A stretch of 19,236 nucleotides of DNA from the NCBI GenBank assembly GCA_018969565.1, contig JAGWYC010000011.1, forward strand, positions 1-19,236, given 5' to 3'. Positions 14,866-19,236 of the stretch are shown here, one piece after another. Below the pieces are notes generated by a model that ran no database searches, was not told where the DNA came from, and worked only from the letters and a program-made list of their open reading frames with translations. Numbering within the stretch: the first letter of the stretch is position 1; each line of letters starts with the position of its first letter. A program made the translations under genes and the position numbers. The DNA is from Bacteroidota bacterium. GTDB lineage: Bacteria; Bacteroidota; Bacteroidia; NS11-12g; UBA955.

Positions 14866-16188
14866 ATGTTCCAACCAATCAACAACCGACTTACATTTTT
14901 CTTTCCGACCAATGCATTTGTATATCTGGAAACCCAAAAACAGAGAGGTGCCAGCTTCAGTGGGAAAACACGTTACGCGCTCGATAATGCGCTCACAAAC
15001 GCAGGCATGCAATTGGCCTTCCCGCCTGACTTCAGCAAACGCCTGAACATCAGCGAACAGGACGGTGCCGCGTATTGGGAATACCACTTTCCCGGATTGC
15101 GCAGCCTGCATTTGCGCAAGCAGCAAATCCTGCTGGATGAGGTATTGCGGGGCTTTGACCTGGGCCTGGCCGCCAAACTTATTCTGCGGAAATTAAACCT
15201 CCCGGATAACGGCAATCACCTGTTGTATTTCGATGCTGAGGGCATTACCTGGCATACTAAAGTTGCGGATTCATTGGAGGCCGCCCGGATAATGCTGCAA
15301 ACAGCGGCCACGGGCTTCGATGCCTTCTTTCCACTACAAACCAATAATCTAAACGGAGATACCGGCTTTACGCTGGAGCCACCTTCAACACGTATTGAGG
15401 ATAAACCAGAAGAGCGTCTCGGGCCGAAGGTTAAGTTCTCACGTAAAATTAAACCCTCAAATCAGCCGGAAGAACAGCAGTCCTATGCCGCTGACGATGG
15501 TTCTTTAGCTGCAGACAGCACTTTTCAGGAGGCGGAATACGAAGACAACCTGTTGCTTTCCCTTGAAGCCGGCTGGCAGCGATTTCTGCATGAACGCGAT
15601 GCAGAGGTTCCCGCAGACCTCCGGGAAGACCCCGAAGTACTGCGCACCCTCTTGGTAATCCGACAAACAGAATCAGAGCAGGGCTTCTTCAAAATCATGG
15701 CTGCATTATTGTCACAACGAGGGGGGCTGGACCGCAATCAGCAGAAGCAACTAAATCCGGTAATAGCGCCCTATATGCTGCCTCCGGATGGCACATTCTG
15801 GAAATTTAGTCTCAACCGATATAACCTTAGTGTGCATTTCCCCGATTTGTGGCTGGATATCAGGCTGCAGCCCCTGCAATACGCAGTGTATCAGTTGTTC
15901 CTGCAACACCCGGAAGGTATTCGCCTCAAGGAAATTCGGATATACCGTGACGTATTGTTTCAAAACTACCGCGCTATTAAGGCTACCGATAATCCGGACA
16001 TGGTTGCAGAACAGATCGACCGTATCACAGATCCTCTCAACGCCGAGGGACTGATGCAGTGTATTTCCAATGTGAAGCGTCGTTTCCTTAAGGATATCGG
16101 AGAAGATGCCATGCAGCCTTATATTATCAAACGGACCGAACGCAATACCCCACATCGTATTGAGGCGGCTTCAGCTTACCTGGAATAA
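14866..16188 (+). CDS. Uncharacterised two-domain protein
   Basis: The 440-residue soluble protein has no signal peptide or membrane segment. Residues 1-155 form a globular-looking domain rich in aromatics (LTFFFPTNAFVYLE, YWEYHFPGLRSLHLRKQQ). A polar, mostly acidic, probably disordered linker spans about 160-228 (IEDKPEERLG, PEEQQSYAADDG). A helical segment follows (about 229-300), then a C-terminal domain (about 310-440). That last part, with LQPLQYAVYQLFLQHPEGIRLKEI (334-357), RITDPLNAEG (386-395) and ISNVKRRFLKDIGED (400-414), resembles the C-terminal region of a set of uncharacterised Bacteroidota proteins as I remember them and may be winged-helix-like. No catalytic motif is seen. The gene stands alone between two long gene-free regions. 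A regulatory role is possible but unproven. Confidence 0.75.
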   Translation: MFQPINNRLTFFFPTNAFVYLETQKQRGASFSGKTRYALDNALTNAGMQLAFPPDFSKRLNISEQDGAAYWEYHFPGLRSLHLRKQQILLDEVLRGFDLGLAAKLILRKLNLPDNGNHLLYFDAEGITWHTKVADSLEAARIMLQTAATGFDAFFPLQTNNLNGDTGFTLEPPSTRIEDKPEERLGPKVKFSRKIKPSNQPEEQQSYAADDGSLAADSTFQEAEYEDNLLLSLEAGWQRFLHERDAEVPADLREDPEVLRTLLVIRQTESEQGFFKIMAALLSQRGGLDRNQQKQLNPVIAPYMLPPDGTFWKFSLNRYNLSVHFPDLWLDIRLQPLQYAVYQLFLQHPEGIRLKEIRIYRDVLFQNYRAIKATDNPDMVAEQIDRITDPLNAEGLMQCISNVKRRFLKDIGEDAMQPYIIKRTERNTPHRIEAASAYLE

Positions 16189-16403
16189 TTTGTTCGGCCT
16201 GATTATCTGCACCTTTGACTTCAGGTGAGATCGTTCAATAATTGGTTGTTCTATGTTGCCGTAAATGGACAAGGCAGGAACCTGAAATAGCTGGAAAGTA
16301 TTTTGAAGCGTAAATATTTTCGTACTTAGATTTATAGAATAAGCTACTCGTATTACATGCAGCACGGGGACGTAGCGCATCCCGGCTCATTCCTCAATTG
16401 GCT

Positions 16404-16440
16404 AAAAAAGAAAAAAAGCTGCACGTTTTGCACGTGCAGC
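16404..16440 (-). terminator. Rho-independent terminator, minus strand
   Basis: GCTGCACGT (16418-16426) and ACGTGCAGC (16432-16440) form a perfect 9-bp stem with a 5-base loop. In minus-strand reading the stem is followed at once by seven T, one C and six T. On the plus strand the A-tract lies before the hairpin, so it terminates only leftward transcription. The nearest leftward gene is the vWA gene, whose stop is about 300 bp upstream. Confidence 0.9.
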
Positions 16441-16453
16441 CCGGGGTTGTGGC

Positions 16454-16476
16454 GCATCGGGAATTCCTCCTGATGC
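16454..16476 (-). other. Hairpin preceding the minus-strand terminator
   Basis: GCATCGGG and CCTGATGC pair over 8 bp with one G-T pair and a 7-base loop. CCGGG at 16441-16445 and CCCGG at 16476-16480 could add an outer stem. Together with the terminator this gives a two-hairpin 3' end, as seen in stable mRNA tails or small RNAs. Confidence 0.45.
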
Positions 16477-16743
16477 CCGGTATCAAAAGCTAAATGGTAA
16501 ATAATGTAAAACCAACTGTGGGACTCAACATTGCGAGGTATGTATGCTGACATTCATCTTCCTTTCATCAAAATTTTAATCCATTCACAATCACAGACAG
16601 AAAGGCGCCTTCTTTAGGTATTCGTATCAATTACTGGTCTGGCAGTGCGAAAAAATGGCTGACCGTATTGCTTTGAAATTCTTGTGTGATTAATCATTTC
16701 TTCCAATATCTCATCGCTTCATGGCTGATCACCCCCTGTCTCC

Positions 16744-17394
16744 TCAGGCATCCCGGTTGGGGAACATTTTATTCATAAAGTCCATCTTGCTTTGCGCTTC
16801 CTTGACAGAATAATGCTCTGTGAAGTTGTTAAGTCCATCAACATTCTTCGCAATATGCAGATGGTCGCTGAAGTTCAGTTCCATGGCTACGCTTTCTACA
16901 TCATGATCGGCACCATAGTAGCTGAATTCCCAGCCACTTTCACGCAAGCGGCTTACAAGGCGCCTGATTTCTTCGCGGGTAAAACTGCGGCTCGCGTTTT
17001 CGTAGCCGTCGGTAAGCACAGCCACACTTACCCGAATCTCTGACGGAGTTTCCACGCCGCGCAGATATCCTTCCACCCGACCTATGGCTGTACCAATGGC
17101 ATCGTATAAAGGAGTATTCCCCAAAGGCTGGTATTCCAGCGACAACATCTGCGCCGACGCCTCACTGAGCGGAATACGCTCGCGGATATGATTGCCCTCA
17201 AAAGTCCATACCGAAACCAGTTGCTGCAAATCCGGTATACTGCGCTGCTCATCAAGAATTTGTTGTACCATACGCTGATGGGTTGTTACTACCGTCGGCG
17301 CAATAGACGACATAGAACCGCTCTCGTCCAGTATCAATAAGGTGATACTCCTGGCGCGCCCGGCGCCCTGCTTTGTGTTTTCTTCTTTGCTCAT
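16744..17394 (-). CDS. von Willebrand factor A domain protein
   Basis: The 216-residue protein consists almost wholly of a vWA domain with an intact MIDAS metal site: ILDESGSMS with Asp23, Ser25 and Ser27, Thr94 in GNTPLYDAIG, and Asp129 in LTDGYEN. It has no signal peptide or membrane anchor, so it is probably cytoplasmic and mediates metal-dependent protein contacts. Cytoplasmic stand-alone vWA proteins often accompany MoxR-type ATPases or stress-resistance loci, but no such partner is next to it here. The frame is open to 17433; I prefer the ATG at 17394 because the putative -7 element (17417-17426) overlaps the codons of the upstream starts. The spacing to the shared palindrome then also matches the amidotransferase gene. 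A strong terminator lies about 300 bp beyond the stop. Confidence 0.87.
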   Translation of the reverse strand: MSKEENTKQGAGRARSITLLILDESGSMSSIAPTVVTTHQRMVQQILDEQRSIPDLQQLVSVWTFEGNHIRERIPLSEASAQMLSLEYQPLGNTPLYDAIGTAIGRVEGYLRGVETPSEIRVSVAVLTDGYENASRSFTREEIRRLVSRLRESGWEFSYYGADHDVESVAMELNFSDHLHIAKNVDGLNNFTEHYSVKEAQSKMDFMNKMFPNRDA

Positions 17395-17416
17395 CGTGTT
17401 TTCGTGATTTGATGAA

Positions 17417-17426
17417 GCAAAATTCA
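17417..17426 (-). promoter_or_regulatory. Putative -7 region of the vWA gene
   Basis: Minus-strand TGAATTTTGC is identical to the element at 13566-13575. It sits 26 bp after the TTGACA arm of the palindrome and 22 bp before the ATG at 17394. Confidence 0.55.
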
Positions 17427-17451
17427 TAGGCAATGGAAAAGAATCAGAGAA

Positions 17452-17467
17452 TTGTCAAGGTTGACAA
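17452..17467 (-). promoter_or_regulatory. Palindromic operator-like site upstream of the vWA gene
   Basis: In minus-strand reading TTGTCAACCTTGACAA is a perfect 7-bp inverted repeat around CC. Its 14-bp core is identical to the site upstream of the class II amidotransferase. It lies in the divergent region shared with the LytS-like kinase gene (ATG at 17572), but only the vWA side has the conserved downstream -7 element. Confidence 0.65.
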
Positions 17468-17508
17468 AGCTGATTGGTACGGGCTTTGTATATTCTGGAT
17501 TTATGATT

Positions 17509-17539
17509 CCGGGAAAGCGTAAAAAACGCATAACCCCGG
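17509..17539 (+). other. Two-step hairpin upstream of the LytS-like kinase gene
   Basis: The outer stem CCGGG (17509-17513) / CCCGG (17535-17539) encloses the inner stem GCGT (17517-17520) / ACGC (17526-17529) with an A5 loop. It ends 32 bp before the kinase ATG and lacks a T-tract on either strand, so it is not a classical terminator. It may be a leader RNA structure or chance. Confidence 0.3.
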
Positions 17540-17571
17540 CATTTGGCTTAATTTAACTTGATATTAAAAAC

Positions 17572-18204
17572 ATGGAATGGCTCCTGCTTTTATACATTTT
17601 CCTTTGGATTTATGCCTTAGGTAAGAATTCAAAACAACAATTTCATCTGGATGCCAAACTCGCCGACATGCATACGCTCAGCAACCTGATGCAGCGGGCC
17701 CTGTGCATTGCGGATTCAAACAAGCAGCACCGCTACCTGGCCTCTGTGGCATCCCTAATGCGCTACGGATTTGAAGTGCAGAAGGATGGTTTCAGCACCT
17801 TGGAGCGCGAACTATGGCACTGCGAAGAACTGATGAAAGCCCATTCAATATCAGCCGATGTTGAATTCAGGCTGAACGTGTTCGGGGCGACTGAATATGG
17901 TCATTGTATCATCCCCGGACTTTCGCTGATTTGTCTGCTCGAAAACGCTCTGCAGCATGGCTGTGAGCAGGGTGTTCCGGCAGTCATAAACCTTGAAATA
18001 AGCATGCACAGACGTAAACTCTGCTGTGCCTTTTCCGGCTATCAGCTCCCTGATGCCCAAACGCTGGAACGCGCTCCCAAAGGGCATGGGCTGCATTTCC
18101 TGAAACAACGTATCGATTATTGTTATGTGAAGTTGAACCGTACCCTCGACCGCCAAAGACTGTTGGTCAGGAACAATCAACTACAGTTAAATATTCCCGT
18201 ATGA
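17572..18204 (+). CDS. Reduced LytS-type sensor histidine kinase homologue
   Basis: The 210-residue protein has one N-terminal membrane helix (about 2-16) and no sensor domain. The usual LytS-family PHFLFN phosphoacceptor box appears as MHTLSN (33-38), keeping only the His34 and Asn38 positions and Leu36. The following helix has LASVASLMRYGFE, matching the family LSxLLRY pattern. The ATPase domain keeps the N box LLENALQHG (122-130), but the G1 region is eroded (AFSGYQLPD) and the G2 loop is KGHGLHFLKQRI (170-181). It probably controls the response regulator whose start codon overlaps its stop (ATGA). Whether it still autophosphorylates is doubtful. Very small membrane-linked LytS homologues next to LytTR regulators are common in Bacteroidota, but this one looks unusually stripped down. 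Confidence 0.78.
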   Translation: MEWLLLLYIFLWIYALGKNSKQQFHLDAKLADMHTLSNLMQRALCIADSNKQHRYLASVASLMRYGFEVQKDGFSTLERELWHCEELMKAHSISADVEFRLNVFGATEYGHCIIPGLSLICLLENALQHGCEQGVPAVINLEISMHRRKLCCAFSGYQLPDAQTLERAPKGHGLHFLKQRIDYCYVKLNRTLDRQRLLVRNNQLQLNIPV

Positions 18205-18953
18205 AATTCCTGATTGCAGAAGACGACGCGCCTCAGGCTGAGGCCATGGCAGCGCTGGTGCAGACGTGGTTTCCGGAAGCGCAGGTGCGATGTTCGGTAG
18301 ATATCGAAGATATCAGACGCGAACTGGCCACCGCTGATTTTGACGTGGCCATACTGGACATCATGCTGGGTGCGAATCATGTATTCGAATTTATTCCTGA
18401 ATTAAACCTCGGACAGCAACTGCTTTTCGTGACCGGCTCCGATCGCTTTATGCAGCATGCCTTCAACTGTTATGCCGTAGATTATATCCTGAAACCCTAC
18501 GATGTAACGCGACTGGAACAAAGTCTCAGGCTGGCGCTGGACAGAAGGAATCAGGGGATAAAAACGCAGGAAGGCTATTATTCCTCGCTGTCGCGCAGTG
18601 TCCGGCAAAGGCAAGCGGAATGTCTGGCGCTGCCGCTCATGGAGGGTCTGGAGCTGATGCCCATTGCGGAAATTATAGCTGTGGAGGCTGAGCGTAGTTA
18701 TTGTACCATTCATCTGTATAATGGGCAGAAAATAACGGTTTCCCGAAGCCTGTCCTGGGCGGCCGAACTGCTGGAACCCGAAGGTTTCTACCGCCCTCAC
18801 CGCTCCTGGCTGGTGAACCCGAAACACGTGCGGGCCTTCCTGAAACAACAAGGCTACAGCCTCCGTATGGCAAATGGCTTACTGGTGCAGGTGGCAGACA
18901 GTGCTAAGGACCGGGTGTTACAATGGCTGAAATCTTTCAGCGCAGGGGTTTAG
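18201..18953 (+). CDS. LytTR family response regulator
   Basis: The 250-residue protein joins an N-terminal receiver domain (1-120) to a LytTR DNA-binding domain (about 142-247). The receiver keeps the acidic pocket (Glu7-Asp8-Asp9), the phosphoacceptor Asp53 in VAILDIMLG, Thr78 in FVTGSD and Lys98 in ILKPYD, so it should be phosphorylatable. The LytTR part shows IAEIIAVEAERSYCTIHLYNGQ and FYRPHRSWLVNPKHV, the family signature. The ATG at 18201 overlaps the kinase stop (ATGA), giving translational coupling; upstream in-frame codons to 18120 are ignored because the receiver begins at MKFLIAEDD. Target genes are unknown. A second LytTR gene lies downstream. Confidence 0.93.
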   Translation: MKFLIAEDDAPQAEAMAALVQTWFPEAQVRCSVDIEDIRRELATADFDVAILDIMLGANHVFEFIPELNLGQQLLFVTGSDRFMQHAFNCYAVDYILKPYDVTRLEQSLRLALDRRNQGIKTQEGYYSSLSRSVRQRQAECLALPLMEGLELMPIAEIIAVEAERSYCTIHLYNGQKITVSRSLSWAAELLEPEGFYRPHRSWLVNPKHVRAFLKQQGYSLRMANGLLVQVADSAKDRVLQWLKSFSAGV

Positions 18954-19028
18954 GAAACCCTTATCCGCTATTCGGAAGTCTTTTTGGCAGATACGGAATT
19001 TAATATAAACGCCCTTGCGTTCGCGGAA

Positions 19029-19036
19029 TAGGTTTG
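19029..19036 (+). promoter_or_regulatory. Candidate -7 element for the stand-alone LytTR gene
   Basis: TAGGTTTG is an exact TAnnTTTG match in the 158-bp gap after the response regulator and would leave a leader of roughly 70 bases. A TTG at 19015-19017 is too close for a standard -33 element. The support is weak. Confidence 0.3.
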
Positions 19037-19111
19037 CAGGGTAATTCGATTGTTTTTTAATGCTTGATTTTAATGGGTTTATTCTTCCCAATTCGACCTG
19101 TTTAAACCTCT

Positions 19112-19236
19112 ATGGCCGCTGAGCAACCTTTTTATGTAGCCATTCCACATCAAAAGGGTTTGCTTTTCCTCACCCTGGGGGAAATAGTAGCCATAGAGGC
19201 AGGCCGTAGCTATTGTACCTTCCACATGGAGGGCGG
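19112..19236 (+). CDS. Stand-alone LytTR DNA-binding protein, 3' end outside the window
   Basis: The visible 41 codons begin MAAEQPFYVAIPHQKG and continue LLFLTLGEIVAIEAGRSYC. This is the start of a LytTR domain with no receiver domain before it. It aligns without gaps to residues 142-175 of the adjacent response regulator (IIAVEAERSYCTIH against IVAIEAGRSYCTFH), and the DNA is also similar there, suggesting a local duplication. Without a receiver it cannot be phospho-regulated in the usual way. It could act as a constitutive binder or as a competitor for the same sites. Anything beyond the window edge, including an extra C-terminal domain, is unseen. Confidence 0.8.
   Translation, partial: MAAEQPFYVAIPHQKGLLFLTLGEIVAIEAGRSYCTFHMEG

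Larger units (their letters stand above)
16189..16743. other. Gene-free region between the unknown protein and the vWA gene
   Basis: No supported gene is visible. The region holds a strong minus-strand intrinsic terminator (16404-16440) and a second hairpin just before it in minus-strand reading (GCATCGGG at 16454-16461 with CCTGATGC at 16469-16476). A weak CACCT/AGGTG hairpin lies at 16210-16227. A 66-codon minus-strand frame starting at 16553 has a GGAAG motif before its ATG, but it runs through the terminator hairpin and encodes a Phe run from the T-tract, so I do not call it a gene. The minus-strand mRNA tail from the vWA gene, or a separate short RNA, could fill this space. Confidence 0.55.

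Noticed and set aside
16353..16553. Minus-strand 66-codon reading frame with a GGAAG motif before its ATG
   Set aside because: It reads through the intrinsic terminator hairpin and T-tract (encoding a Phe run) and has no recognisable protein features.
18964..18987. TCCG/CGGA hairpin followed by a T-run after the LytTR regulator
   Set aside because: The stem is only 4 bp and the T-run starts several bases later; too weak to call a terminator.

Overview
The window looks like ordinary chromosome from a member of the Bacteroidota. The evidence is a bacterial GH3-family acyl-adenylating enzyme, a DUF2452 protein, a compact LytS/LytTR pair, a Tat-type class V aminotransferase, near-absence of Shine-Dalgarno sequences, and intergenic matches to the Bacteroidota -7 element TAnnTTTG. 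I see no prophage, IS element, CRISPR array, tRNA or rRNA.

Left part (1-8025). A GH3-like enzyme and murQ (N-acetylmuramate-6-phosphate etherase) form a translationally coupled plus-strand pair. They converge on, and overlap by 10 bp, a tight six-gene minus-strand block read from 8025 down to 2584: Tat-signal PLP enzyme, menE-like ligase, small lipoprotein, asd, DUF2452 protein, and a six-TM class III cyclase whose catalytic residues look lost. Gaps are at most about 37 bp and two junctions overlap, so this is probably one operon.

Middle (8026-13487). A 47-bp divergent region separates that block from anmK (anhydro-MurNAc kinase) followed by a Glu/Leu/Phe/Val dehydrogenase. AnmK and MurQ catalyse consecutive steps of peptidoglycan amino-sugar recycling, so both halves of the pathway lie within about 7 kb but in separate transcription units. 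A GT-C type membrane glycosyltransferase (minus) converges on the dehydrogenase and diverges from a GNAT acetyltransferase, which is followed by an alpha/beta-hydrolase lipoprotein.

Right part (13488-19236). A class II glutamine amidotransferase, a 440-residue protein of unknown function with a conserved-looking C-terminal domain, a minus-strand von Willebrand A (vWA) protein, a reduced LytS-like kinase overlapping a LytTR response regulator, and the start of a second, stand-alone LytTR protein. Two long gene-free stretches hold a REP-like palindrome (14645-14690) and a clear minus-strand intrinsic terminator (16404-16440).

The most notable signal is a shared promoter architecture upstream of the amidotransferase and the vWA gene. 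Each has a 16-bp palindrome with core TGTCAACCTTGACA, then exactly 26 bp, then the identical decamer TGAATTTTGC, then 22-23 bp to the start codon. Both copies have the same orientation relative to their gene. This suggests an unrecognised regulon with a dimeric regulator.
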